A stretch of DNA of 64,000 nucleotides from Plectrocnemia conspersa (lineage: Eukaryota > Arthropoda > Insecta > Trichoptera > Polycentropodidae). Location of the stretch: NCBI GenBank assembly GCA_009617715.1, contig VTFK01000010.1, forward strand, positions 1,488,001-1,552,000, written 5' to 3'. The notes below the pieces were generated by a model, which was not told the DNA's origin, searched no databases, and saw only the letters and a program-made list of their open reading frames with translations. The first letter of the stretch is position 1. Every line of letters starts with the position of its first letter. The translations under genes were made by a program, and so were the position numbers. Below, piece by piece: positions 51,185 through 63,293 of the stretch.

Positions 51185-51440
51185 ATTTTTGGAAACCTAT
51201 TCTTGGATCTTGCACCACGATAACGCACGGAATCAAATTTTACTATTAAGTTTTGGTCAAAAACGACACCGTCGTGATGCCGAAGCCAGCAAATATATTT
51301 CTCTGTGACATTTACCTGTTCTTTCGGATAAAAAGGATATATATAGGACAAAGTTTTGCGAACGAGGAGGTAAAGGTCAAAATCGCTGCACCAAATAAAA
51401 CAATCTACAATATTTTAAAGATTAGAAGAAATGCGTATTT
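51185..51440 (+). pseudogene. mariner transposase relic
   Basis: The plus strand gives WILHHDNARNQ (around 51205) and, after a frameshift, VKNDTVVMPKP followed by LCDIYLFFRIKR and GQSFANEEVKVK (51253-51370). HHDNA with its catalytic aspartate, then the KNxTxxxPxP...CDxxLF block, is the DDE region of mariner transposases. The usual PPYSPDLAP is eroded. The terminal repeats are not identifiable. Confidence 0.75.
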
Positions 51441-52547
51441 TTTATATAATATGTGTATTTTTATAAGGTTTTTATATAATAAGTGTATTTTTATATAATA
51501 GGAACTGCTTAAAAGAGTACATGAATACTAAAGAATAAATAAATACTTAGTGAAAAAAATATTTTCTTTGTTTTTTTATCACACATTGAATTTTTTATGA
51601 AATGTATAAATTTAAACTATATCAAAAATAATATATAAATATAAAAATCTGGGTTTTATAACGCAAATGTGTTTCTTTAATCCAATAAAAACCTCGATAA
51701 ATCGTTACTTCTATTGGTTATTCTAGAGATACTTTTATATAAATCTTCATGATTATTAAATAATCTTAATTTTCAGTCACTACGTATCAAACATTTTAAG
51801 ATAAAGTACTTCATTAAAATACACCTGCAACATATTATTTTCATATATAAAAATATATTATATAAAAGCGTTCATTTTAATATCTAATCGTTTAATCATA
51901 CTTATTAAATTAGTGAATCTATTTATATTAATACCGTACTATTCCGCAACTTATTTAATTTATTGTTTTAAATGCTTCTTTAAGCTTATGTAATATCGCA
52001 ATGGTTAAAATGAGGCAATATATAATAAATTGCTTTTTTCGTAATATAATTTAATACAATAAATTTATCAGTCTAGACAGGATTTTTTAACATTTTTTTA
52101 TAAAATAATTACAGCAATCTAAAAAATATTGTATACTATCAAAAATATTTACAACAAATTTATTACTATTATCAAACAGCCATTGATAATCAATAATCTT
52201 ATTCTTTAATTTATTCATTATGTATTTTTATCTTTCACCTTCTGCGAACAGATGTATTTTCCTTTACTTATTATATTGCATATTATTATATTGTACATCC
52301 GCGAGATAAGGAAAATCTGTAAAAACCTTATCTGTGATTATCGATCAGAATAATATTTTAATAATAATTATGTACTCCCAGTCACAATATAAATTGAAAA
52401 ACACTAGGGTCCATTTAATTCTAGCCCAGAATTTTATTTTATTGTCTGATGAAGTACATTTCCACCACTCTGGTTATGTTAATAAGCAAAATTGCCGCAT
52501 ATGAGACGAGGAAAAAAAAGAAAGAACATCACAAGAGCAAAAAAAAG

Positions 52548-52997
52548 TGACTTTTGGTGCGCATTGTGGTCAGGCGGAGTCATTGGGCCTTACTTTTCTT
52601 AAAAATATAAAGGTCAGACTGTAGCAGATAATGATAAGCGCTGTAGGCGCATGATAACCGATTATTTTTGGCAAGATATTGATGTGGAAGATATGTGGTT
52701 CAACAAGACGGCGCAACTTGCCATACATATGGTGCAACGTTGGATGATTTAAGTGAAAAGTTTTCAGGTCGCATTATTTCAAGTTTTGGTGACGTCAACT
52801 GGTCAAGATCATGCGATTTAACGCCGTTGGATTTTTTGTAGGGTTACGATAAGAGTCGTGTCTACGCCGACAAACCCGAAACGTTGAAGCACGTAAAAAC
52901 CAACATTTACCAAGTTATAGCCAAGATACCGCCCGAAATGTACGAAAAAATCATCGAAAATTATATAAACAGAATCGACTGCTGCAAAAGGCAAATT
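52548..52997 (+). pseudogene. mariner/IS630-like DDE transposase relic
   Basis: Plus-strand pieces read VTFWCALWSGGVIGPY (52548 on), RRMITDYFWQDIDVEDMWF, DDLSEKFSGRIISSF, DVNWSRSCDLTPLDFF, KSRVYADKPETLKHVKTNI, and IAKIPPEMYEKIIENYINRI (to about 52985). The order W-CALW-GG-x-GPY, then IISxxxDVNWxxRSCDLTPLD, is that of the Tc1/mariner DDE endonuclease group common in arthropod genomes. Frameshifts and a stop inactivate it. It is a different lineage from the relic at 51185. Confidence 0.88.
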
Positions 52998-53223
52998 TAA
53001 ATTTGCGGTTTTTTTTAAGAAAAAGTTCGGATTAGCTTTTATTACAATAATATACCATCTGATGGACAGAGCGGCGCAGATTCATGGTAGGCTCTCTGGT
53101 GAATGCATCATTTTGTGGAGGCAGCTTGTAGAGCCGCCATCTCAATAAAAGGCATCGATGGCATGACATTGACATGCAGTCGAACGGAAGACGATGTGTT
53201 TGACTCTTATTTGAGGATGTTGG

Positions 53224-53260
53224 CGGGCGAGTGGTGAGATACTGCGCATTCTGCTCTCTG
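53224..53260. mobile_element. Possible MITE fragment (AGGCGCG family)
   Basis: GGCGGGCGAGTGGTGAGATAC resembles the first 20 bases of the family, but the similarity fades after that. Confidence 0.3.
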
Positions 53261-53499
53261 GTTGGCGATCTAAAGTTCACCGGAAACTCTTTTGTTGTGT
53301 AATAACGAAACTCCATAATTTCCCATTTTTAAGCACCGTTAATCACGATATTCTCAATTTTTTTATCTCATTTGATTTTTTTTTTTTTGGAAGAACATGT
53401 CATCATATTTGGCAAAGAACATCACAGATCTCACGTTAATTATTGCAGTACATCACACTGTATAGTAATATGCTTATTTTGGGAATCTTTGCTTAAGGG

Positions 53500-53840
53500 T
53501 CTATTTTTTTATCTACGCCACTGGTCAGGGGTGGCGAATGCACGGTGCAGCAGGGGTGGCAGTTTTACGTCGACACAACCCCGCCGTGTTTGGTCAGGAG
53601 AGCCGTCATTGCAACGCCAATTGGTATGCAAATCAGGTTGTCGTCCCCTGACGCGCGCGGGCGACTCACTATGCAAATTTATGAAACTCGCTCCGGATGA
53701 CAGTCCGGCGCGCATACATTCTAAAGTAGCCATTTAAAAAGGAAACGGCACGTGAATAATAATAAACGGGGACGAAAGTTGTCGACGTACGCGAGATTTT
53801 CATCGCCGCCACCCCTAGGATTGAGAGATATCAAAAATAT
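53500..53840. promoter_or_regulatory. GC/CpG-rich island
   Basis: CpG-rich block open on both strands (plus 53372-53737, minus 53509-53733). Opposite-strand openness argues against coding. It contains GACGCGCGCGGGCGACTC. Confidence 0.28.
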
Positions 53841-54198
53841 TTCCCCCGGAAAAAAGCTATTTTTTGTGGATTATTGCTCGCGGTGCCAATATCACTTTTG
53901 TGTATCGAACGTGTATGTATGTACATACGTGATGAAAATAGTTTTCAATATTCACAGAATAGAATACATAGTACGAGTTTTGTTGACTTTTGCATGTAAT
54001 ATTGGTGGAAAAAAATCCATTCATAGATCTAGTCATTCGAGGTGAATTGAACAATGACTTTAAAAAAGCAAGATTCAACAAAAAAACAGGTCATTTCGAA
54101 AAAGCACAACACCATGATTCAGATGATTAATTAGAGCTTTAGACGGTAACAATTTTACTCTTTAATTTATACGGGTAAAAATGTATATTAATATAATT

Positions 54199-54430
54199 CA
54201 GCGCTGTCCAACCTCTCATAGTTCGCGGGCCATTGTTTATTTTGTAATCATTTCGGGGGCCAAATCATCTTAAAAATATAAAAAATATAAAAAACTATAT
54301 ATAAAAGTACGCTTCATGTGAGCTAGACATCTATCTCGCATGGACGAATCGAAGCCTGCAAAGCGGTTAACTTTATATAGCCTAAATGAAAGAGTTAGTT
54401 GAAATGAGTTCAAAGAAATTCAAGCATCAC
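54199..54430. mobile_element. hAT-like 5' end
   Basis: CAGCGCTGTCCAACCTCTCA followed by TTCGCGGGCCATTG and TTTCGGGGGCCA is the common hAT terminus style CAGxGxTGTCCAAC...CGCGGGCC. The opposite end is not found. The interior has only short fragments. Confidence 0.5.
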
Positions 54431-54639
54431 CAACTGGTGCTGCGTAGAGCGTAGCTGAGATGGAGGAGACTAAAACACGTGTTATAATTTATATATAATT
54501 TTTCAATTGTATACTTATGAATAGTAGTGAGACACCTCATAAAGTCATACTTTGGACCATACGTAATGGATTTTTTTATGTAAAGGGCAAGACTTGTATT
54601 TATACGGTCCGGCATATGTTTCACTTGGAAACAATTGCA

Positions 54640-54980
54640 CGATTTTTTGCAGTCAGAATGTCAGATTAGCCTGTTAGCTGACATTAATAAATCCTGCACG
54701 AAGCGGGCGCGGCGCGGCCACGGGCGCTGCAGTCAGTCGAGTCGCAAACTTTGTATCTCAATTAAAATTTTGCCCATTGCCGCCAACACAGCAAAAAGCG
54801 CTGCCATAACTAACTGTGCAATGACCATTTTGTCTTTTGTGTAACTGGCAAGCCCTCGCGTGAGTATGTGTGTGGCATTTTTGAACTGTATTTCAAATTA
54901 AATTTTCAACTGTCGCCCATTCCGACACGGTTTTGGTTGAAATTTTTCGAATACTTTAAAAAATTCGCCAACAGTTTTAG
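54640..54980. promoter_or_regulatory. GC-rich island
   Basis: CpG-rich block (GCGGGCGCGGCGCGGCCACG). A 69-codon plus frame at 54635-54844 has no recognised domain. Confidence 0.25.
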
Positions 54981-55076
54981 ACATGTTCATTGTGTGAAAT
55001 TCAATTAACACCGATTTCCACGTTTGACGGTAAAAAATCATGTTTTGTATGTTATATATGTATATACTGTGTACGA

Positions 55077-55240
55077 GGGATATTCGGAAAGTAAAGATAC
55101 AAATGGAAGCGATTTTTTACTATGTTTGCACACTGCCGTTTCCATTGCGGTCCGCGTGACGTGACATAGTTTATCTAGCATCAGCTACTGTAACTTTGTG
55201 CTTACCATCTAAGACAAGAGGGTCTCTGCGCGGATGCTAT
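55077..55240 (+). mobile_element. mariner-like 5' terminus
   Basis: TA followed by CGAGGGATATTCGGAAAGTAA is the form of a mariner terminal repeat (CGAGGG-x-GTTC-x-GAAAGTAA). The following 150 bp is GC-richer and non-coding. It may belong with the transposase relic at 57145-57370, with later insertions between. Confidence 0.5.
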
Positions 55241-55639
55241 ATATATATATAACATAAGAATGTCATTAAATATTTTCTATACAACCAGTTTTATATATTT
55301 CATTAACTAAAAACTTAAAATCTGTATATTGTTCCAACATTTTATTTGAATACTTTTCATCGTTATTTCTAATTAGATACTCATATTTAAAACATTTTTT
55401 TTATACTGTCTTTTCTGTGCTCTATATTTAATTTTTTTTTCATGACATGAAGTTCTAAAACATTCCAATCTGCCATGTAGTTTACTAGAAACCTTGCAAT
55501 TAAGTGATAGCATAACTATTTCATAAATTCAAGAATTCCAGAAGTGTATATATTATTATTATTATTGGAATTTAAAATATTCTAAATCTCTGCACCCCAG
55601 CAAACTACGCCATCGAAATATTTTATTGATTTTGCCATT

Positions 55640-55775
55640 TGCTAATTGATACAGTTCCAAATTCGTCAAAACACTATTTTGTATTTTTTTATTTAAAATT
55701 GTTAATTCTTCAAATAAATTATGTAATATCATACATACCACTAGATATTGTGGATTTTCGAGATATTTCAACTAA
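55640..55775 (-). pseudogene. PIF/Harbinger transposase C-terminal remnant
   Basis: The minus strand reads LKYLENPQYLVVCMILHNLF. This resembles the end of Harbinger DDE nucleases, where (R)LKYL...(V/I)...C-x-(I/L)LHN-x-x-x-E is conserved (the usual ACC is replaced by CM). It is followed by an ordinary AT-rich open frame. No upstream catalytic blocks were found. Confidence 0.45.
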
Positions 55776-55904
55776 TATTTTGTGGGGGGGTCTTATTCGT
55801 AAAACTCGCATTAATGATTATGACCAAAAAATTATCATTCGGCAACAATTGAGAGAAACAAGACAATATAGTGTAAAGGATGACCACACAAGAGCCCTCG
55901 TTAC

Positions 55905-56345
55905 GACTAAAAAAAAGGTCACATAAATAACACAAACTCTCCGGTGCATTGACAGAATATTTCTTTATTGCGAAACGGTCACGGGAAACAATATATCACC
56001 GGAAAACAAAAAGCACCGTAAGGCCATAATACTACTTCAGAGATGGCCATCAAGCAAATGTCACTTTCTAAGGCGTATATATATTTCGTTGTTCTAAGAA
56101 GCGAGTGCAACGATTGGCTGGATGATCGCTGCATGATTGCGATTGGTCAGCAAGCTTTGCAGAAACATACGCTCATGGATGCTTACATCCTGAGAGGGAC
56201 TCCACCATACGAGCACCGCAGCAGAGAGGGGAATCAACCTCCGCTATACTGTCGGAACACTAAGGATCTTCCACTGACATCAACCCTCCGCCAGCTTCTC
56301 CGCCACTGTTCGGAGAAAACATCTCGCCCATTATAGTAACTCGCA
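55905..56345 (-). mobile_element. Possible solo LTR of a Ty3/Gypsy-type element
   Basis: A coherent 440-bp GC-richer block with sharp edges. Read on the minus strand it starts AGTTACTATAATGGGCGAGA, contains a TATA-like TATATATACG, and ends in an AATAAAGAAATATTCTG polyadenylation-type region, then GTGTTATTTATGTGACC. That is the order of U3, R and U5 in an LTR. AGTTA starts occur in Gypsy elements. No second copy, primer site or clear duplication is seen. Confidence 0.35.
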
Positions 56346-57144
56346 ATCCATGTAATATAATTTAATATTATTCTCACTAGTTTACACCTGCGTCTTACTG
56401 GCTGCAAAGTCACACCCCAAAGGATTACTAAACAATAAAATGTATTTATTGTATCATTAAATTATTCTACTTGTTATTTACAGTATTTTATGCGACATGA
56501 TTTATTATCAGAGCATCCAATGCGAAGTACCTAGATAACCATCTTACTTCATTCATCACATCAATAGCTAAAATTTCAGTTTTTAAGCTTTAATAGATGA
56601 CATGCTGAATATTGTATATATTGTCCGAAAAAGTGTATAAGGAGTCATCTATTCCTAAATATTCATTGTGAGCTACACAGTGCTATTTACTCAAGAGTTT
56701 TATATCAACTACGCCATTTCTTAGATCCGCTAGACGTAAATATGATCATTTTTTGCAAACTAATGTATTTTCAAAATAAATTTTCTGTATTTCATTTACT
56801 ATGAAAAGTGTCTGGGATATTTTAGTTAGCGATTATTATATAATTATAATTGCGATTGATCGACATAGACTAGATTTTTCAAGATTTTCCTAATCTTACA
56901 GATGAATATCGTTATCGAATAAGTTACTTTAGCTCATAGAGAATTTTATATATGTAAAAAAAAGTAAAAAAATATATTTTATATACACAGTTTCATCAAT
57001 GGATCGAACAGCTGTTCTTTATAAAAGAGACTGTGTAGTGATAACGAGTGTTCGAATTATATCAAACTTATACGGGATAATTTTCAAGATAATGCTAGAA
57101 CTCGTAAATAATTCCGTAGAAAACCTTGGTTAATTATAGTTGTG

Positions 57145-57370
57145 TTTACTATCCATCCAGCACTGAAAACATTTCTCACGAAACACTTCGGTGTCGAGAT
57201 CAATAATCCGCCCTATTCACCTGACTTGATACCAGCAAACTATTTTCTCATTCGAGTGATAAAGGAAAACAATTTCAGGATGTGGAATCTATCAAAAATG
57301 TAGCCGCTGAATAGAAAGCATTATCTGTATACACCTTTGATGCTTTGATACATATTTAAAAAATATATAG
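57145..57370 (+). pseudogene. mariner transposase relic
   Basis: The plus strand reads VFTIHPALKTFLTKHFGVEI, then NNPPYSPDLIPANYFLIRVI, then (frameshifts) a run ending around KYIERY. PPYSPDLxPxxYFL is the conserved third-acid block of mariner transposases (D34D type). Stops follow soon after. It is the C-terminal third only. Confidence 0.85.
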
Positions 57371-59642
57371 AACGTTACTGTGTATAAATTTCAATATTTC
57401 GTGTTACATGAAGTTATTATCATTGGGTCAATTCCATTTTATATCGGTACATCTTATATAAATATTATATGTTTCTGCATTTACAGCTGCCAGTACCAAA
57501 TTATATAAAAGCAATGCGCACTACTGAATTTTTTAAATAAAATTGACAGATCTCAACCGCGTTGAAGGGGAAAATCCAATAGGGGAGAGTTGAAAAGATG
57601 AGAATAATGTCGGTATTTTTTAAGGGGACTAAGAATAATATAAGCGTGATTAAGGTAAGAATATTATATTGTGATAAAAGTGGTATACATTAAATTACGT
57701 TTTTTCTATTACTCGTAATAAAGTAAATAAATAATCGCCGATAAGCAAACGTATTAAGAGTACAGGGGAGTAACGAACATAAAGACAGCCATTGCCTTTT
57801 AACACAATTAACTAATTAGAGTGCCGCCATAATGGTACTGTCGCCATCAATGTCGGTTGTAAAATTCAATGGGATAGCATACCTTTATTATGTTTGCCGA
57901 GCTGAGAGTTTGTTTTTGTGTTTACACGGCTGATCTCGTTAAGCTGAATGGACTATATAACTGAGCTATCTATCGGGTTCCGTTCAATTCGTAGTCATTT
58001 CTATATAGACATCTAACTAATATTACTATCGCTACACAATTTTATACAAGTTCAAAATTAAAATCTGCTTTTGACTAACAATGACATTTCTTTGAAATTT
58101 AACTTATTTTCAAATTACGTTCTTAGAAGTCGAAAAGTACAATTAATCAACGTTATGTAAGTGAGTCGCCGAGTGGTTGAATTTACAGAGACACGAGATG
58201 TAGGTTGTTAATTTAAAAGTTGTGTAAGTTAAATAAACGCCTAAAGTTCAAAGATATCAAATATCAACAACCCACACACTTATCCTTCTCGAATAGGTCA
58301 AATGTTATCTACTTTAAATAAATATCATGTATCAGAACTTAATCCGCTTACATCTGAATAACTGTTATTAACACATCTAATTAGCCGGGAAATATATTTA
58401 GAAAAATAGTAGGGGAAGCACGTAGAATAAACCAACACGTAGTATGCTTTTAAAATGAATATCATATAACTTGTGAAGTGTTTTTTTATAGCAATAAAAG
58501 TACGTCTAATATACTTCAAAATAAATTAGATACCTAGATACAGCCTTATACATTTATATCTCCGATACATACGCATTGTTTTTTAATGCTGGTAACCAAA
58601 TACCGTTTTCCAGGTATTTCGGCTATTTTTCAAAACTGTTATACTAAGATTTCGGAATTAATTACTTAATATATGTTCTTTGTAGTATGGTAATATTATA
58701 GACAAACATATTTGTTTGCAGCTTCGATAATAATAATATTAATTGATATCATAAACAGTAAATTAGCTGAGCGAAACCCTTTGAGTTATATTGATTTGTC
58801 ATTTAAATATCGGATAAGGGTTGATAAAAAAAGTTAAACTCCTAAGAAATATGTTGTGCAGGTCTAGCAATAATTTGTATAAAAGTAAATCACAAAAGTG
58901 TTATTTTAAAAAATCTTGTGAAAGCAAAGTCGAGACTAAAATTTGTTAAAAAATTCCGTATGGCAAAAGCAGCAAGGATTTAGTAAATTTATTTAAATTT
59001 TTATATTATTTAATATCTCTAATATAACATTTTTAGAATAAAGTAGTATTTTAAAGAGATATGTAACTCATGGTTCTGATTTACAGATCGTTTATGAATC
59101 CCTAAAAACTATTCCCACTACAAGTATTAATTCTGATCCCAAAAGAGAATATATTTACAAAAATTAGATCGTAATTGAACGATAAAAGGTAGGAAATATT
59201 AATTATTAACAATTATGTTAAATTTATTCTTTAAAATATTCTCAAATATTGAAAACCCTGCTTCGCATATGATCGTTTGAAGGCAACTAATAACGTTTAT
59301 AAATTAGAAACACGTTTGCTCGCTCTCGAATCCATACGTGACTGTTCGAATTTGATTCTAATAATGTTTGTATTGCATCAAATTGTATATTCACATAGAT
59401 AGTGAGATATATATATATTTTTTTGTAAAATTGTAATAAAAAAAACCTTAAATAATTCGTATAAGATAGAGAAGCTGCAAAAATATTTGACAATTCATTC
59501 TTGATATAACACCACCTCAACGAATGTTAATAATATATTATAATATTTTTCAAAGGTTGACATAATCAACCAATAATAATTAGAACTTAATATGAATAAA
59601 ACAACAAATATAATTTTGATATTAATTATATATCTCTGTATA

Positions 59643-59790
59643 AGGCGCGGGTGGTGAGATACTTTCCCTCTCGCTCAATCGGGTGTTAGGTGGCGTGAAT
59701 GAATGAGAGATAAGCGCATGCGGACCGCATGCCCTTATCTGTCACTCACCCTCGTCACTTAATAAGCTGCTCTGTATATCACTTCCAAAC
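59643..59790. mobile_element. Palindromic MITE, diverged copy (AGGCGCG family)
   Basis: It starts AGGCGCGGGTGGTGAGATAC. It keeps CCCTCTCGCTC, TGAGAGATAAG and a central palindrome GCATGCGGACCGCATGC, then CACTCACCCTCGTCACTTA. The right terminus has decayed (TGTATATCACTTCC). It aligns to the complete copy at 44181. Confidence 0.65.
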
Positions 59791-60673
59791 AAAACTGTAA
59801 GCAAAATAAAAATCATAAATCGGTGCCTGATATATATTTACTATTTTATCAATTAGTGTTTTGTTTAGAATAAGCAAATTTTCCGTGTTTCATTAGGACG
59901 TATTTTATAAAGACCGCGTTCCTAAATATTCGTTATTTTTAATTATTAAAATATCGAAATAAAAAACGATAAATATTCCAATATTCGTCAAGTTATAAAG
60001 GATCGAAAAATACAGTTTGAATAATAAATACAGGTTTATACACGAATATTTTTTATGTAATAAAAAAATAAATAAAAGTAAAGAGAGCATAAAGTGTTTT
60101 AAAATTTAAATTCACTTTAAAATTTTATATTAATTATTTTTGCTGCCAGTCGGACGAATACTCAAATAATGAATAGTTGTAAAAAACTAGCGAATATATT
60201 CGGTATTTAAATTGGAGTCGACGCGCATTGTAAAAACACAAAAAAATAACCTTATAACTGTATGTAAAAAAAACAATATTTTTAGTTGTAGCTATAAATA
60301 CCTAATAGACTTCCATTATTTTATATCTGATTATCTGATTAATAGTATAATTGCTCCAGTGGTCGACATTTTGACAAAGCAACTTTATGGACGTAAAGAT
60401 ACGCCCTAAACGTAATTTTTAACAGGATAATAAAATTGGGTTTGGCTTTGAAGGGTAGTTTAGCTAGAGGATGCTGGTTTCAAGACTAGTATTAAATTTT
60501 CTTTTAGACGAAATGAGCAAAATATAATGCTAGTGTTTTATAGAAAGAAAAAAACAATTTCTAAAGAGTGACCATAAACTATTTTTATGGAAGCCGTTCA
60601 AAAATCATATGGCCAGATTCGAATCGTGATAACCACTTATCACCACAACCATTATTTCATCTTGGCCATTAGA

Positions 60674-60752
60674 CAGGGCCCAATTTATCGTCGCATTTTC
60701 GAGCCAGCTACAATGCGGCTTCGCTTCGCTTACCTAGCCAGCGCCGGCCCTG
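60674..60752. mobile_element. Short hAT-like terminal pair
   Basis: CAGGGCC at the left and GGCCCTG at the right enclose 79 bp, including GCGGCTTCGCTTCGCTTACC. Flanking 8-mers do not match, so it could be a fold-back remnant or one end of a larger hAT. Confidence 0.4.
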
Positions 60753-60779
60753 TTATTTTTTTATGACATAGATAAAAAT

Positions 60780-61430
60780 TTCACTTTGGAATCCAATAAT
60801 AAGGAGGGACTTTTAAGCCCCGACGACGGAAAATAAAGGGGCGTACGAAAGCGTGAAAAAAGTAAAAACCGCGAGCGTGAGAACACAGAGGTGTAGCGGA
60901 GGAAGAGAGCATAAAGCCACAATCGTTAAACAGCGCCATTCACTGTTTTCCTTTCTGCCGCTTTGCAGATTTTTTTCTACCGCTACCTAAAGGGATGAGA
61001 AGGAATTGTCGTTCGCTGAGCGAGCACACACTCGCTCATTATTCACAATGATATTTTTTTTATTTCTTCAAGAAAATTTTACGCTCCTCCAAGTCGAACG
61101 GGGAATTGAATGCGCGCCATCTTTTCATGAATTTTTATGGCCCTAGTGTAAATAAATTATTTGGCTGTTCCGGAACTGTGTTGTTTGCCCGCGAAACGAA
61201 ATTGTTTTATTTCCATGTTGATTCTTACTCTGATGAATTATTAATGGATTATGTATCAGAAACAATGTGAGCCCCCTTCGTTTTAGCGACGACGTACTTT
61301 TTACCCTCAACAAATGACTACGTGCATTATTAAAAGTGGTAAAACATTAAAAAGCCAAGGGAAATTTGCAAGCGAAATGTGTAAGTCAAAATGACTGACT
61401 TACGCATGGCTTTTAGGGGGAAATGGATGC
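60780..61430. promoter_or_regulatory. GC-rich island near the exon cluster
   Basis: A block of elevated GC (GCGTACGAAAGCGTG, GAGCGAGCACACACTCGCTC with a small inverted repeat) about 2 kb downstream of the exon cluster. There is no coding frame. Confidence 0.25.
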
Positions 61431-61705
61431 GAAAACATAAAATTTTCATCATTCAATAATCATACATCTAATACTTTCAACCAAAAATGAGAAATAAAAA
61501 AAATAATGCAATATTTCCCTTCTACTTTATACTAAACATTAATGAAAACATGACGCAACTCAGCGTTTAATGCGTAACGTATCTAAAATATTATTTTAAA
61601 ATAAATAAATAGGTAATTTTGAAGATTTATGACAATTCTCAGGAAATTAAAAACACTACGAAGTGCTATCAAATAATAACGATAAATTTTAATTGTATTA
61701 ATAAT

Positions 61706-61806
61706 TAAATATAGTCTCTTTCAATGTAGTCCTCTTCAAATATAATACACTTATGCCAGCGTTTCCTTCAATTTTCAAAACATTATTTGGAATAGTCTTC
61801 ACTACT
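61706..61806 (-). pseudogene. mariner transposase C-terminal remnant
   Basis: The minus strand reads SSEDYSK, then (after a stop and frame change) CFEN, RKRWHKCIIFEEDYIERDYI and stop. The pattern DYxxCFxxWxxRWxKCxxxxGDYxE is the ordinary C-terminal end of mariner transposases. Only the tail remains. Confidence 0.72.
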
Positions 61807-62139
61807 AATATGAAGTTGAATCGGCCTTCTCTCGGTTGGGTTCCAAGTTGAAGGTCTCTTGAAGTTTGAGTGCCTTGAACTCCATGTACATACTCGTTTC
61901 TGTGTCAAATAAAGTGATGAAGAGGAAGTTCTCAGACAAACTGTCTGATATTTATACTCCATGTTAAACTCTGCGGTTCGCCTCTTTTCGGCGGGTCGAC
62001 AAATCAAAGAAGGGTGGTTTAACTAATTACAAAAAGAATATTTGCTTGTGGTAGGTTTAATTATTCAAACACGCAACCATTTTCCAAGACTTCTAGATGA
62101 TTTAGATTTTGTCACCTGCAAATCGATATTTGTTACTAA

Positions 62140-62514
62140 ATGGAAGGACCAAGGGGCAAAATCAGTTTACGTCGCATCAAATATGCAAAACACGTCGCAA
62201 AAAAAACAACCATGAACAGACGTAATAAAAAAGGGGAGAAAGAAAGTATATTATTCCCAGGCCATAGCCGACTATAACAAGTATATGGGAGGAGTTGGTC
62301 ACTTTGACCAACTCCTTGCATCATTTAATGTATCATGGAAATGTCACCGTTGGTGGATGAAAATATTATTTTACTTACTAAATAGCTGTGTAGTAAATTC
62401 TTATATTTTGTATTGTGAGACTATAAGGAAAAATAGCTTATGTGAAAAATCAATGTCACACTTCAAATTTAGAAACACATTAGCGGACAAATTAATCCGT
62501 AATTATAAATCGTG
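62140..62514 (+). pseudogene. piggyBac-type transposase relic
   Basis: The plus strand reads KWKDQGAKSVYVASNM (62141 on), frameshifts, then IADYNKYMGGVGHFDQL (62265 on), then SWKCHRWWMKILFYLL and SHFKFRNTLADKLIRN to a stop at 62514. YNxxMGGV(D)xxDQ followed by WW-x-x-(I/L)F is the third catalytic region of piggyBac transposases. The aspartate normally following GGV is glycine here, which would kill activity even without the frameshift. No TTAA-flanked ends were found. Confidence 0.87.
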
Positions 62515-62536
62515 ACGTGACATTCAATTTTGAAAT

Positions 62537-62596
62537 ATGTATGCAAAAGTAATGCAAAAAAGTAAAGCATTAAAAAAGTAATGCAAAAGTCAAGTA
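62537..62596. repeat. Short tandem-like repeat AAGTAATGCAAA
   Basis: Three imperfect copies of AAGTAATGCAAAA and a related AAGTAAAGCATT within 60 bp, just after the piggyBac relic. Confidence 0.5.
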
Positions 62597-63006
62597 TTAC
62601 CTTTAGATTGTATAGCATTTCAAAAGGTATACGCTGCTTTTAATATTCAGATATATTACACGCCTGGTTACACAATTATTTAATCTATTAAATATAAAAA
62701 AGTTTTAGAATTCAAAGTAAACTTCTGACAATATTTTATAAATATGTAAATATAATAATAAAGTTACATTTCATTAAATTCATTTAACAACAATTATTTA
62801 ATTGATAGCAAATTTTAAAGTTTAAATTCAGACTCATACCAAAACATAGATTTAAATATTTTTTTTAAAAATCTACTGAAAAATTTTAATGCAATATTTT
62901 AGATAGTTTATGTGTAAATAAAAACAAACATATAACATAACAAAAGTTGTTAAAAAGTGATTATATTTATATAAATTTGATGTCACATTTTCAACAAATC
63001 CATTAG

Positions 63007-63240
63007 CCCTTTGCACGCGGCTGGTATTTTTTAATGTTATTTTACACTTTGCTAATATGTGGGGGAGCACATATTTATGCCATAAGCTATTTAAATATTA
63101 TTTTTTATTTTTCAACCTTAAATTATAAACAAAAAAAACATATTACAAGGCTCAAAGGTTCATGACAACTTTAGATGCCCAATGCATACTGGGGATTTTT
63201 TTTATGACATATAGTATAGGTGTCATCCGCGGTCAAAAGG
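63007..63240. mobile_element. piggyBac-type MITE, 234 bp
   Basis: The left end CCCTTTGCACGCGG (after TTAG, a mutated TTAA) and the complement of the right end, CCTTTTGACCGCGG (before TTAA at 63241-63244), form imperfect inverted termini. It is AT-rich inside and non-coding. Its right edge is 53 bp from the donor end of the exon at 63294. Confidence 0.65.
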
Positions 63241-63293
63241 TTAAGGAACTTCTCTATACTTCTTTATAAAAGTAAATATAAGTACGTAATTAC

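Larger units (their letters stand above)
26865..63293 (-). other. timeout: Giant timeout intron (right), 36.4 kb
   Basis: Bounded by the donor at 63293 and the acceptor at 26865, with matching phase on both sides. Elements, repeats and islands inside are listed separately. The remaining stretches (for example 27560-28540, 28820-29100, 31560-32730, 33870-35330, 39440-40180, 40520-42420, 45200-47190, 48670-49320, 51440-52500, 57420-59640, 59800-60600) are AT-rich. I see no gene, RNA gene or intact element in them. Confidence 0.8.

Noticed and set aside
53372..53737. 121-codon plus frame, longest in the right part
   Set aside because: Mirrored by a minus frame over the same GC-rich DNA and no recognisable domain.
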